Below are positions 10,987-21,564 of a stretch of DNA of 64,000 bases, one piece after another. A model generated the notes under the pieces. The model had not been told where the DNA came from. It was given only the letters and a program-made list of their open reading frames with translations, and made no database searches. A program made the translations under genes and the position numbers. Source of the DNA: Drosophila miranda. Lineage: Eukaryota; Arthropoda; Insecta; Diptera; Drosophilidae. How positions within the stretch are numbered: the stretch's first letter is position 1; every line of letters begins with the position of its first letter. The stretch is from contig NC_046677.1 in the NCBI RefSeq assembly GCF_003369915.1, positions 23,330,913-23,394,912 on the forward strand, read 5' to 3'.

Positions 10987-12928
10987 CCTTTAGTTTTGCT
11001 ACGGTTCACTCGCAATGAAACAAAATTCTACGAATATCCTCTTAATTTTATACGTTTTCTGAGCGTTTACTTTTTTTTTTATCTCCCTTTCCCCGGTAAA
11101 TTTCGAAAATAAAATACACTAACAAATTTTTCAGCGAAGCTGTTGTATTATTCCTAAACGTATAAAATCAACTGAGGGACGGAACCGTATAAGCCGAGTG
11201 GGAATATGATAGCACATTGGGAACGGCCTGCTGTGATTTCGAAAAAATTAAGGAATCGACTCGAAGGGTGACGCTAAGTCAGGGACAGAAAACCTAAAGG
11301 TTTCTAGTCCACTAGGCATAAGAAAATTTTGTGAATAATCCAGAGAAATTGGTATAGTTTGGGTAAATATTTGGGCCTATGCTCCAAAACAAAAAACAAA
11401 AGCCGATAATGGACCGCGATTTATCAAGAATTTACGTGCGTAAACTATTCGGCGATGGGACATGGTTCTTTAATTGATATTCAAAGTTTAATTTTTGGCC
11501 ATATACATATGTACATATATTTTCAAATGAAATAAACATACGTATAATCATGTATACTTTTGAATGAAGTGTCAAAATTTGCAAACTTTTGGGGTTTGAA
11601 CTTTTTTCCAACACCACCTTATCGTGGTAATGTTGAATCTCCGAAAGTAGGACTGCTCCACCAATTTAGGCTCTCATAAGGTTAAAGCTGGGATGGAACA
11701 TTTTATGCTATTGTTAAATAAATTAATGACGGCATTATACTTCCTCCATGCCATTTAGCTCTTCTTCGCATTCACATATTTGTCCAGTTTCTTTTCTACC
11801 ATAGGATTAAATAGGTCTCCTATGGCCTGGAATACATGCTATTTTGCATATTTACAAAATAGATAGAGTCCCCAACAGCGGTGATAATAGAGGTTCCAAC
11901 CGACGAGACCCAAACTCCTCAGCAGCAGCCATCACCACCTACACCACTCAAGGAGCAGAGACCGGTACTGTCCTGCCGCTGGAGTTTACCTCAAGTAACT
12001 GGTTGTACATTAAATCCAATGCAATCCTTAAGCAAACCGCTCTCTCAATTTTTCTTACTCCTTTACAGGCCAACGCCACGGACCATCTAATAACAATCAC
12101 CTTGGAGACCACCATAGAGCAAGACTTTCCTTTTTGGTGGGACGACGGGAAATACATGAATATGTTTACATTTTGTATGGGCAAAAATGAGACTTAAAAA
12201 TTTTATTCCCACCGCCAAATAGTTTTTGCACGTAAATTCTTGATAAGTCACGGTCCATTGAGGGTATTTTTTGTTCACGATTTATCGAACATTTACCGAA
12301 CATTTTTATTTTATAAAAATGTATGCATACCAAAAAGAAGGCAATACAATTTGGCCAGTACTTCTTTCTGACTTCTACTTAATGCGTAGAAATATTGTAT
12401 GACGGATAAAAAAAAGGTATTGCTTACCTTATAATAAATTTGAATCGGTTGAGAAGATATGTATGCCATAAGACAATAAAAAAGGCCATCGAAAAAAGGA
12501 ATAGCAATGAGAGAACTCTTCTCCTTTATTGGCAAATTCTTAAATTACTTTCTTAATTTCTTAAATTTCCCAAAATTATTTTCAAGCAGCAGTAGAATTT
12601 TTTCAACATAAAAAGTAGGCCTGGAAAAATCATTTGGAGCCAGTCGATTTCTAGTAGTCGGGAGTAGAACTTCGTTAATTCATTAATTTTAGGTAACGAG
12701 CGTTATAGTATATATTATTATAAAAATTTTCTGTTAGCAAAAACAGCGTTAAAATTTAACTAGTGCGAATTCAATGAGATCAAACGCTAAATTTAAGTAG
12801 TTGTTAAACGCTAAATTTTAGTAGGCGTAATACGTCAACCCACAAAAGCCGTCACAAACTAGAAACCACCGCTCACAGCCGACAGTCTGCCGAGGCAGCC
12901 TTGGAACAGATTCTAACCGTAATAATAT
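10987..12928. other. intergenic region between the two divergent coiled-coil genes
   Basis: About 1.9 kb of AT-rich DNA that must hold the promoters of the head-to-head paralogues. I see no TATA box or DRE at a convincing position. The longest open frame (11844-12197) lacks any domain and has low-complexity composition, so it is not called. No transposon ends were recognised. Confidence 0.45.
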
Positions 12929-14968
12929 ATGGAGTCGATGGGTAACGACTTGCAGCTGGATCCCACCGTGGTGAAAAGAGAGGAGTTGGGTAAGAAGAGC
13001 AGCTGCGTCAGTATGCAGCGAAAGGCATCCGTCCTGGTGGGGCCAGCAGTCAAGGGTCCGAAGATTGACTCGCTGGAGTCGACCCCCTCCAGTATGACCC
13101 GTGAAGAGCATCACGGAGACGGACAAGGTGACGCAGATCTGGCTCTCAGCGAGGTGGATGAGACCGATCCGAAGCTCGACGATGAGGATGAGTATGAGTG
13201 CGATGGCAGGCATCGGATACTGAAGCCTGTGAAAAAGAGATCCGTCTCCTATCGCACTACTGAACGCGTTCGGGATGCTCGTCTGCAGAAGCCCCAAAAC
13301 TCCGACGAGATTGGGGCGAAGCTGAAGGAGGAGCTGTGCAAGTACAAGCAGGAACTGCAGGAGTACAACGAGACCACCAAGGATCTGGAGGAGAAGTACA
13401 TGAAGATCAACTACGAGCTGAGCGGCCTGCAGCAGAAGCACGATCATTTTGTGGCCACGCAGGGCAGCAGCTCCGACCAGGAGGAGGAAATGGATGGCGA
13501 AATAGACGGCGATGGTGATGGTGATGGCGTCTATAACTACAGATCCACGACCAGTATCGCCTCCGATGCATCTCTGGATAACAGTAGCAGCAAGATCTTT
13601 CGCAGCAGCAGCAGCTTCATGACCGTCCTAGAAGCTCCAAACTCTTACGAGGATCTGCCCCAGAAAAAATACCCCAGGGAGAAGCACGGCTCAAAGCACA
13701 TGTCCAAGCAGGCGCAGCCGAAGACGAATAAGATGTCCCTGTCCGATCAGGTGGGCGACGACTACAGCAGCCGCATTGTGGAGACTTTGGCCAGTCGTCA
13801 GTCCAGGCGACGGCATCGCTCGATGATGAACCACCACCAGCACGAGGACGATGACGACGACGAGATGGAGGATCAAGAGAACCATCCGGCCTCGATCAAG
13901 GATGTCTACAAGGTTCTCAAAGACGTGATGAACACCTCCCAGGATCATCACACGTACAAGCACGAACGAGCGCGTACGCGGGAGCGTGAACGGGAGCCTA
14001 GTAGCTCCACCCGAGAGCTCTACTCGACGATCAACAACCTGAAGAGCGAGCAGGGGCAGTACCGAACCATCATTCGACAGCAAAAGGATCGTCTTACCGA
14101 CTATCATTCACGCTGTGTCAAAGCCCAGGAGATCATGAAGACGCAGAAGCACGAGATCGATAAGCTGCACATCAACAACAAGCAGCTGGAGTCGAGCATC
14201 TACCACGACATCGACACCCTGCGCTCGAAGATCGACATGAAGCTGAAGAACATCTCCCACCTGCCGCAGATGATGCGGGAGGAGCACATCAAGTACGAGA
14301 AAGCCATGCGGGAGAACTGCGTCCTGGGCGATAAGCTCCGTCTGCTCCATCAGGAGGCCAACCAGCTGAAGCTGAAGATCGATGAGCTGGGGCGCCGCAA
14401 GCTGGTGACCATCAACCGCCTGAAAGCCGCCGAGCGAGACCTCAAGATCTTCAAGAACTACAATGCGGCCCTCAAGACGGAGAAGCGGCGCCTCTCCGAG
14501 GAACTGACCAGCGTGAAGGAGCAGCTGGAGTCCCTGCAGTCAGCCAGCAAACGGCAGATGTGCCGCCATCGGGAGCAGAGTGAAAAGCAGCGCCGCGAGC
14601 TCCAAAAGCGCATCTTCGACCTGGAGCTGAAGCTTAATCGCAGCCAGAACTCCACCTCGAGCCTCATCCAAGAGCGCGACAGCCTCATCGCCGAGCTGCA
14701 GGCACAGCTCCACACGCTGGTTCACAACTTTGAGGTCTCCCAGAAGCACATTCGTGTGCTGCGACGACACATCTACTCGATGACAACAGGTGGCAGTGGC
14801 ATAAGCGGTGGCGGAGGAGTTTGTGGCAGTGCCAGTTCTGGTATCGGCTCGGCCCAGTCCCAGCGACCAAGCGAGTCATCGGGCATCGGTCGGGTCAATC
14901 ACAGTTGCCAGGGTTCCAGCGCCGGACGCAGTAATCCACGCATGATGGCGATGAAGGCCAAGGCCTAG
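12929..14968 (+). CDS. coiled-coil protein (paralogue B)
   Basis: Single-exon frame of 679 aa. The amino-terminal third is polar and acidic (EDDDDDEMED at about 306-315; GDGDGDG at about 194-200) with serine clusters. An arginine-rich stretch (RARTREREREP) lies near 347. From about 362 to 620 it is predicted coiled coil, ending in a Gly/Ser-rich tail. Residues about 380-470 and 585-617 match the neighbouring minus-strand gene (see 8940-10986), so the two are divergent duplicates. This copy lacks the intron of the other, which suggests intron loss or duplication through RNA. The start is the first Met of the open frame after an AT-rich leader; an upstream non-coding exon cannot be excluded. 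A poly(A) signal follows at 15118. Function unknown. Confidence 0.88.
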   Translation: MESMGNDLQLDPTVVKREELGKKSSCVSMQRKASVLVGPAVKGPKIDSLESTPSSMTREEHHGDGQGDADLALSEVDETDPKLDDEDEYECDGRHRILKPVKKRSVSYRTTERVRDARLQKPQNSDEIGAKLKEELCKYKQELQEYNETTKDLEEKYMKINYELSGLQQKHDHFVATQGSSSDQEEEMDGEIDGDGDGDGVYNYRSTTSIASDASLDNSSSKIFRSSSSFMTVLEAPNSYEDLPQKKYPREKHGSKHMSKQAQPKTNKMSLSDQVGDDYSSRIVETLASRQSRRRHRSMMNHHQHEDDDDDEMEDQENHPASIKDVYKVLKDVMNTSQDHHTYKHERARTREREREPSSSTRELYSTINNLKSEQGQYRTIIRQQKDRLTDYHSRCVKAQEIMKTQKHEIDKLHINNKQLESSIYHDIDTLRSKIDMKLKNISHLPQMMREEHIKYEKAMRENCVLGDKLRLLHQEANQLKLKIDELGRRKLVTINRLKAAERDLKIFKNYNAALKTEKRRLSEELTSVKEQLESLQSASKRQMCRHREQSEKQRRELQKRIFDLELKLNRSQNSTSSLIQERDSLIAELQAQLHTLVHNFEVSQKHIRVLRRHIYSMTTGGSGISGGGGVCGSASSGIGSAQSQRPSESSGIGRVNHSCQGSSAGRSNPRMMAMKAKA

Positions 14969-16026
14969 AATCACCCTAGATATCAGCGGCCCAGACAACT
15001 TGAAGATATGGGTCACATCCTCTAGGAAGCGCGATGGAGAGAGACAGATGGGTGCGATCCATATGATCAAGTTGTATGTTGCTGGTGGCACACGTCGTTT
15101 ACTGCCTGGATTCTGTGAATAAAACTGATACAATTTTTATCTTTCTTTTCCTCTTCCTTTGGTTGTCACTCCGCAAGGCGTGTGGGAAAACCATCCCTCA
15201 AAGACGCAATTACCATGTTGCTCTTTCTCTTTCTAACCCACGAGCTCAACGCGTGCTCTCTTCTTCTTGTCCCTTTTGATCCTCTCTGAGCGAGTCTTTT
15301 TACCTACGCACTCTCTAACAGCTACACAGCAATCGGACCGATAGTGGACAATAACAAACGGTAAATCGTAAGGAAGGCAACGTAAGATGACACTGAGAAA
15401 AATCTCGTAGTGAATTCTTCGACAGCAAACGTACAAAAAAAACGTATTTGCCTTTTTTACACCACACTTCAGCAATCTTCTTCAACACGAATAACCCCTT
15501 AACCTCGTTACTCTAATGATGCTCCCCTTTAGCACCTGATCTCTGATCTCATCCAATTCACATGACCAATAAGTGCCAATCAAAAAGCCGAATCTAAACA
15601 AAAACCAATTCCATGGAAGCCCACAAGTCCATGTACGCAGTTCATGGCAGATCTCTCTGCTCAGCTGCTGGTACACACAATGTTTTACATATAAACAAAT
15701 TTCCACAGCCACTTTGGAGCATGAGATTCTGTGCGAAAAGTGTTTGGGAGATTAGGCAGAGAGGCAGGGGTGGCAGCGGGAGGACCAGGCGATGACAGCC
15801 GAAAGAGTGCGTTCCGAATAGGAAGCAGCGTTCGCTCCCAGAGAGCGAGGAGTCTTGGCTAAATATAACACAAAGAATCTCTGAGCAATATTTTTTAATA
15901 TTAAAAGAAAACTCATGTCGATGGAAGGGGGTTGGGGCTACTAGTGCTGGTGCTGGTGACTCGCAAAGGTGCGCTGCGCTGATGGTTTCTCGGCGCTTTT
16001 CCAATGTGAGGGTCGCTCCTCGGCTC
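14969..16026. other. 3' UTR of paralogue B, then upstream region of the LRR gene
   Basis: The first 150 nt are the 3' UTR of the coiled-coil gene. The remainder is non-coding as far as I can see, with a CT-rich patch at about 15140-15310 and no recognised element. It should include the promoter of the leucine-rich-repeat gene. Confidence 0.45.
15118..15123 (+). terminator. poly(A) signal of coiled-coil paralogue B
   Basis: AATAAA about 150 nt after the stop codon, followed by a T-rich tract (TTTTTATCTTTCTTTTCC), a good cleavage context. Confidence 0.7.
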
Positions 16027-16032
16027 TCAGTT
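16027..16032 (+). promoter_or_regulatory. initiator (TCAGTT) candidate of the LRR gene
   Basis: Exact match to the arthropod Inr TCAGTT, embedded in CTCTCAGTTGAG about 100 nt before the preferred start codon. If it is the transcription start (A at 16029), the upstream in-frame ATG at 15982 is not transcribed. The leader would then hold a short out-of-frame uORF starting at 16064. Confidence 0.4.
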
Positions 16033-16125
16033 GAGTTTTCGCACGCGCCGCGTACGAACACGGATGAAACAGATTCGCAGCGGCACGCTCCAATGGGCAG
16101 CCCCTGGCATTCCCCTCAGACGACG

Positions 16126-18090
16126 ATGACGCACTGCGTCGGCCTCTGCCTCTGTCTGCTGTTGCTCTTGTCACACGTGAGGGCATCAGCAGCAGCAGCA
16201 GCTGACGATGAGATGTCTTCCGCCTACGGGTCCACTTCCACTTGCGTCATTCGCGCCACGCTCTACATGACGCCGGCATGGGATCGCAGCGACCAAGATT
16301 TTGGTCTGCCCCTGGACATTGATTGCTCTGGAAACAACACGCTGGAGGTACTAGCTGCATTCGACCTTGGCGCCCAGCGGGTGGCCGGCAAGAGTCATGT
16401 CCTACTGGACGGAGCCCACACGCCGCCACTCGGTGTCGCCAGCTATGGCCTGGAGTATCTGGATAATTGTCCCCATCTGCAGAGCTTGGAGATCGAGCGA
16501 TTCGTTGGGGACTCCACCCTCAGGCTAGGCTGCGGTGGTCCCATTCTAAACAAGATGACAGCCGTGTTCATTAAGAATAATGAGCTGGGCACGCTCAGTG
16601 GCAATAGCTTCGAGCAGTTGCCGCATTTGAGTCGTCTTCAGATTCAGGGCAACTCCCTGAGGTTCATGGAACCACTGCTGGGCTGTGGGAAACTCCAGGA
16701 ACTTACTATCAGGGAGGAGGAGCATTTGGTCTTGAGAGATGGTGACATCATTGAACAGCTGCCGAATCTAGAAAGACTTCGCCTTAGTCGCCTCAAGATG
16801 ATTGAAGCAAAATTCTTTAATTTATTGCCCGAGAATCTCACAGAACTCGTTGTGGAGAAGACACCGATTGAAGACAAGAGCTTTGTCCTGGCCAATGGAA
16901 CCTCTCATCTGATCAATGTGACCATTGTCGATTGCCATCTGAACAGCTTTGGCCTTGAACCATACGGGAATCGGAGCATACTCCACTTGAACCTGAGTGG
17001 CAATGCCTTGACCTCATTGGAACTGGGGGAAAGTTGCCTCATATCGCTGGATCTCAGCAGGAATCAATTGGGTAACCTAACCAGCGGCTGGTTCAGCAGT
17101 CTGACGAAACTCAAAGAGCTGCTTTTGCAGGAGAACCTTATTCACACGCTCTCTCTGGTGCAGTTGCTCCGGATCGCCCCACAAACCATCCAACATATCG
17201 ATCTGAGATCAAATCACTTGATGACTTTAAAAGATTTGGACGCCCGAATGGAGCAGCCGTCAATGCAGCTGCGTATATTTATCGATGGCAATCCTTGGAG
17301 CTGCCAGTGGCTGCTCAATTTCTCGCACACCCAGCCGCAGATGTTCCGGCTCTTGCAGTACTCCAAGTATATTTCGCACATCAATGTGAATGGATTGAGC
17401 TGCAGTCCCCAGGAGCCACCCACAGAAGGGCCTGCGAAGCGAGAGCGAGCGCCTGGGAGGATTATGCATGTGATCCTCAATAACTCCTTCGTTCCGGTGC
17501 CGCATCCTAACACGAATGTCTCCAGCTTCACAGTGTTGTATGGCAATCCCGTGGAACTGCATCGCAGCCAACGTTCGGGGGCCCTCGTCATTGTCTTCAT
17601 GCTGCCCTTGGGGATAGCCCTGCTCTTCCTGCTGCTCTACCTATATCTGCACTGCGAGCGACTCTTCCACATGTCCTATTACATATCGGGACTGTCGTGC
17701 TTTGGCGATGGCAAGTCCTCCAGCCAGCCTCGCTTCGTGGATCATGTGGATATTGTGCGTTATCCCATAGCCAATGGCAGTGGTGCTGCTCCCCTGGATT
17801 TGGAGCCCGCTCTGGCCGATGGCTATGAGACGCCGGTGAGCGGTGGTGCCTCTATTTGCAACTGCACGGGCCATAGAGATTCCTCCTGCTCGCGCACGCA
17901 TCATGTGACGTACGAGTCACTGCCCACGGAGCTGCCTTATCAACTGTACTCCGAGATCACGGAGCTGGCGGAAAATGGAGACGGAACGAAAGAGATTCCG
18001 AAAGGCTGCGCCCCTACAGCGCCCATCTACGACCACCTGTCGTTTGGGGAGGAAGGGAAACAGGAGGTTGAACTAAGGGACAATTCGTAG
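16126..18090 (+). CDS. leucine-rich-repeat single-pass membrane protein
   Basis: Single-exon frame, 654 aa from the ATG at 16126. I chose this start because it has A at -3 and is followed at once by a signal peptide (MTHCVGLCLCLLLLLSHVRA). In-frame ATGs at 16093 and 15982 would add 11 or 48 residues; the latter lies upstream of an Inr match. The ectodomain has about ten LRRs between roughly residues 105 and 378 (for example LHLNLSGNALTSLELG and LISLDLSRNQLGNL). It ends in an LRRCT-type cap with NPWSCQWLLNF, plus several N-glycosylation sites. A transmembrane helix lies at about 485-508 (IVFMLPLGIALLFLLLYLYL), followed by a cytoplasmic tail of roughly 145 residues. The tail has Cys-rich and tyrosine motifs but no known signalling domain visible. 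Such proteins act in adhesion or receptor regulation; I do not name an orthologue. Confidence 0.9.
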   Translation: MTHCVGLCLCLLLLLSHVRASAAAAADDEMSSAYGSTSTCVIRATLYMTPAWDRSDQDFGLPLDIDCSGNNTLEVLAAFDLGAQRVAGKSHVLLDGAHTPPLGVASYGLEYLDNCPHLQSLEIERFVGDSTLRLGCGGPILNKMTAVFIKNNELGTLSGNSFEQLPHLSRLQIQGNSLRFMEPLLGCGKLQELTIREEEHLVLRDGDIIEQLPNLERLRLSRLKMIEAKFFNLLPENLTELVVEKTPIEDKSFVLANGTSHLINVTIVDCHLNSFGLEPYGNRSILHLNLSGNALTSLELGESCLISLDLSRNQLGNLTSGWFSSLTKLKELLLQENLIHTLSLVQLLRIAPQTIQHIDLRSNHLMTLKDLDARMEQPSMQLRIFIDGNPWSCQWLLNFSHTQPQMFRLLQYSKYISHINVNGLSCSPQEPPTEGPAKRERAPGRIMHVILNNSFVPVPHPNTNVSSFTVLYGNPVELHRSQRSGALVIVFMLPLGIALLFLLLYLYLHCERLFHMSYYISGLSCFGDGKSSSQPRFVDHVDIVRYPIANGSGAAPLDLEPALADGYETPVSGGASICNCTGHRDSSCSRTHHVTYESLPTELPYQLYSEITELAENGDGTKEIPKGCAPTAPIYDHLSFGEEGKQEVELRDNS

Positions 18091-18183
18091 GGGTCGTTTA
18101 TATTTCCCTGCTCTATTCTGTTGCTTTCTTACTTGTTTTTTTGTGCTTGTTTTGACTAAGTTCGTGTCTAGATGTAAGGTCTA

Positions 18184-18189
18184 ATTAAA
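18184..18189 (+). terminator. poly(A) signal of the LRR gene
   Basis: ATTAAA about 94 nt after the stop and only 24 nt before the end of the convergent Spindly coding sequence. The two 3' UTRs therefore very probably overlap. Confidence 0.55.
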
Positions 18190-18212
18190 GTTTCTTATTA
18201 AATGTGATGCCG

Positions 18213-20922
18213 TCACTTCATTGGCTGCCTGGAGCCGATGACAATGCGTCTGATGATGTTCGGGCTCTTAATCGTCGGCTTAATGTCTTGGCCTCCAGCG
18301 CCAGCTGTCTTCGGCTTCTCATTCTCCTTGGCGTCGGGCATTAGCTGCCCCACGGGACTCAGATTGTGTACAACAGGTGAGCTGCCGCTGAACTGGACCA
18401 TCTTGTGGCTATCCTCGGCAAATATCTCTCGCTTTTTGGTCAGGATGGAGCGTACATTTATGTTCGTTGTGCCCTGCATGGCAGGCTGTACCGATGGCTG
18501 CGCGTTGCTCCTCACGGGTGTTCCCTTTCGCAGTGGTTTGGCCGGGGTCATGGTGCCGTCTTCGATCTCGATTTTGTTCGGTGGAGAAGAGTCGATGTAC
18601 TCCACATCGCTGTCATAATCCTGGTCCATGAGCTGCTTTTGTTTCAGCGGAGTTCCTTTCCGGCCTTTGGACTTGGCTTTTTCTTGTTCTGCCTCTTGTT
18701 TGCCCATCAACATTTCATTGGACTTAACCTTGATGACGCCCAAACGGGGTTTGATTGGAGTGCCCTTCATCACTGGTTTTACTGCATTGTCAATTGATTG
18801 GTCATTATCTTCATCCTCCGCCTCTTCGCTGGACTCTTCCTGCGGTGTTTGATCTTCGCATTCCGTTTTGAGGCGACTCTTGATGGGAGTTCCCTTCATC
18901 AGCGGCTTGGCTGCTTCCACGGATTTCTCTTCGCGCTTGACTTTTATCCCTCCTGCACGCGCCTTGACTGGAGTGCCCTTCTTGACGGGCTTGAGTGTCT
19001 CTATTGCCGGGGATTTATCTGTAACTTCCTTCTTTAATATGACTGTCGTGTTCTTCGTGACCTCCAGTTCTTTGCATTCAGGATTGGGCACCAACTGTAT
19101 GGGTGTCTGTACCTCACGTACAGCAGCCGTCTCCTGCTTGACGCACAGTAAGCCTGTAAGCTCGGCTGGTTGAGCCTCTCTCTCCTTCGCCTCAGCTTCC
19201 TTGACTACAGTCTCCGTTAGTCTCCTAGGGGCTGGGATTTCTGTGACTGTAGCCACACTGACAATGCGTGGTAAGGCGGCCTTCAGTTCGGCCTCCTTGA
19301 TGTTGAACTCCATAGCTTGGACGTGCTTGAAGGCAATCTTGTGCTCTGTCAGCAGATTTTCACGATCAATCAGCACGCAGCGAGATTTCAGAGACTCAAA
19401 TCGCCAACTGGAAGTGACGGGAGTAGCAGAGATTTAAATAGAAATCGTTTTGAAGGGGTACGCCGTTACTTACCGCGCCATCTCCTTCTGCACAGAGCGC
19501 ATCTGCTCGTCCAGGGCGGCCTTTTGGATGCGCATGCTATGCAGTTGCGCCTTTTGCTCGTCCGTTTCGCGTCTAAATGGATGAATGGGGATGTGAGGAT
19601 AACTACCTAACTAGAGAACAGAGCCTGCCTCATAGCAAGAGGCTTAGCAAGTGATTGCTAAGCGATGCTAGCACACTGTCGATACGATTGGGCAACACAT
19701 ACTTGCAGAATTCCAGCATGGAGTCCAGCCAGGTCACGTTCTTCTCGCTGGCCACCTCGCGCAGCCGCTCCTGGGACACATTCAGCTGCTGCTCCAGGGT
19801 CTCGTTCTGCCTCATCAGCTGGCGGATACGTTCGTTGAGCTTATCTGTGGGAAATAGTGAACGAATCATATTCATTTCATTCAGGGAAATCTCCTGGGTA
19901 ATGCTTACTCTGATAGGTCTTGTCGGCACTGCAAAAGATGGTGCTGCAAGCCTGTAGCTCTCTGTGCATGGCAACGTTCTCCCGCTTGAGGCGACGTATC
20001 TCGAACTCGCTCTCCGTGAAGGTCTTCTTCATGTCTAGATAGCTCTTCTTCTGGGCAGCCAGCAGCTGCTTCATCACCTGCCGCTGGTCGTCCACCTCCG
20101 CAAACAGAGAGTTTCCCTTGGGCTCTGAAATACATCAATATTAGGGGCCATCCTCAAAAAGAAGAGCGTCTTGTAACTACCATTGGTTTGGGGCGCACTG
20201 GTTAGCTGGAAGATCTTGGCATTGGCATCCACCACCTCCTCCTGGGCGACATACAGCTGCTGCTCCTTCTCCTCCAGTTCGCTGCGCTTGCACTGCAAGT
20301 TCTGCTCCAGGCAGCTCACCTGATCCTGCAGACATTCGATGGTTTTCTAAGGGGAAAATCCAATCTATCAAAGGCTGTCTCTATTAATGCTTATGTGTCT
20401 GAGACCTACATCCTTTTCAGCCACTTCCAAGATGTGTTTCACACTGAACTCTTCATGTTCCGCCAGTTTCTGCAGCAGCTCAGAGTTCTCCTTCTCCAAG
20501 GCATGGAAGCGCAGCTGACATTTTTCATGGGCATCTTTTGACGTCGAGTTGGCCGCCAGTCCACGCTCCGCAGCCGCCAGTTGGTTTCGCAGTGCACTCG
20601 CTGCCTCCGCTTTGGCATCATAGTCCTGCTGGAGAGTGTCGTGATCCACTTGCAGGCTCTTGAACTTACGCCGCAGCTCTTCCAACTCCTGCACCTCTAC
20701 ACCGGGACGATCTTCCGGCGGTTGCGAGCCCAATTGTTCGAGTTCTTGGGTCAAGTAGGCCTCGGCCGCTAGCGCCGTGTCCAGATTTCGTTTCAGTTCG
20801 TATATGCGCTGGGCATCGTTTTCGGTCTGGGTTTTCAGCTTCTGATGACCCTCGTGCAGGATCTTGTACTCCTCGATAATATCGTCTAAGCTTAAAGCGT
20901 GCAGATCCAAATTAATGCTCAT
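18213..20922 (-). CDS. Spindly: Spindly, dynein-dynactin adaptor of the kinetochore
   Basis: Six exons on the minus strand (20410-20922, 20181-20346, 19909-20124, 19703-19844, 19474-19572, 18213-19407), all GT-AG with consistent phases, give 776 aa; I recall D. melanogaster Spindly at about 780. Spindly links the RZZ complex at kinetochores to dynein-dynactin for chromosome movement and checkpoint silencing. Residues 1 to about 380 are coiled coil. An AAEAY segment at about 52-56 sits where the adaptor CC1 box is expected. The Spindly motif GNSLFAEVDDQR starts at residue 230 and contacts the dynactin pointed end. The carboxy-terminal 260 residues are disordered and basic, with five KGTP[VIL][KR] repeats whose threonines are at about 524, 552, 595, 631 and 675. 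It shares a 642 bp promoter with IFT57 and ends tail-to-tail with the LRR gene, 122 bp between stop codons. Confidence 0.95.
18513..18986 (-). repeat. five coding KGTP repeats in Spindly
   Basis: Protein-level repeats spaced about 28-44 residues apart, each with a K-P-x-x-K-G-T-P-hydrophobic-[K/R] core. Each threonine fits the full Cdk1 consensus (S/T-P-x-K/R). D. melanogaster Spindly is known to have carboxy-terminal repeats, so this is a conserved feature rather than new. Confidence 0.85.
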
Positions 20923-21237
20923 ACTTTCGGCATCAAATTTAATTTGTTTGAAAAATGTGGCAAAAAGATGCTAGTGATGGGATACAAATATACCGTAAAT
21001 ATACTGACGAGTTCCAGTTCTATTTTACATATTCCTCGTTTTTGATATTCCGTGGAATATTACTAGCTATATAGAACATTTAGCCATGCCCACATAGTTT
21101 TATACGATTGATGAATGAATTTTCTACAAGATTAATTACTTTTAAGTACTTGCATGTATTGTTGTATGGAATTTAGGTACATAATCTAAAAGTATGGAAT
21201 GGGACTCAAAGAGAGCCTTACGCGATTCATCTTCGGC

Positions 21238-21245
21238 TATCGATA
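21238..21245. promoter_or_regulatory. DRE (TATCGATA) upstream of Spindly
   Basis: Exact DREF-binding palindrome 316 bp upstream of the Spindly ATG, followed by a partial second copy (CTATCGAC). It fits a gene needed in dividing cells. Confidence 0.6.
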
Positions 21246-21468
21246 CTATCGACTGGATATGAGTGCTGCGCGTAAACATTTTATGTGCTGTTAAGCGCAG
21301 CTGTGGCTCCCAGATAGGCGCAATATTTAAACTTTGTTCTACAAAATATCGAATTTATCCGCAAGATAACAATTAACAGTTCTAATCAGAGTTAAATATT
21401 TTCCAACAGTTTACATTTCTTAAATTTCTGTTAATTCACACGGCACTTTCACTATGTTTGCCTCCCTG

Positions 21469-21482
21469 GTTACCATGGAAAC
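21469..21482 (+). promoter_or_regulatory. X-box, Rfx binding site of IFT57
   Basis: GTTACC-AT-GGAAAC matches the full RYYNYY-N(1-3)-RRNRAC X-box consensus, 83 bp before the IFT57 start codon. That is the usual position in insect and nematode ciliary genes. Rfx drives core IFT genes in ciliated sensory neurons. Confidence 0.8.
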
Positions 21483-21564
21483 TTTCCTACGTTTCAAAAC
21501 AAATATTTTTCATTTCCATTAAAGTATTACTCAGGAAAGTTTTATACCACATTTAACAGCCATA

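Larger units (their letters stand above)
20923..21564. promoter_or_regulatory. bidirectional Spindly / IFT57 promoter
   Basis: 642 bp between the two start codons. It holds a DRE at 21238-21245 and an X-box at 21469-21482, described separately. No TATA box is positioned for either gene. The layout allows a proliferation-linked programme (Spindly) and a ciliary programme (IFT57) to be controlled from one gap. Confidence 0.6.

Noticed and set aside
13691..14879. Minus-strand frames opposite coiled-coil gene B
   Set aside because: Same shadow effect; composition is the complement of the heptad repeats.
15982..16125. Upstream in-frame Met codons of the LRR gene as the true start
   Set aside because: A polar arginine-rich extension would precede the signal peptide, and an initiator match at 16029 lies downstream of the first Met. 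The ATG at 16093 remains a minor alternative.
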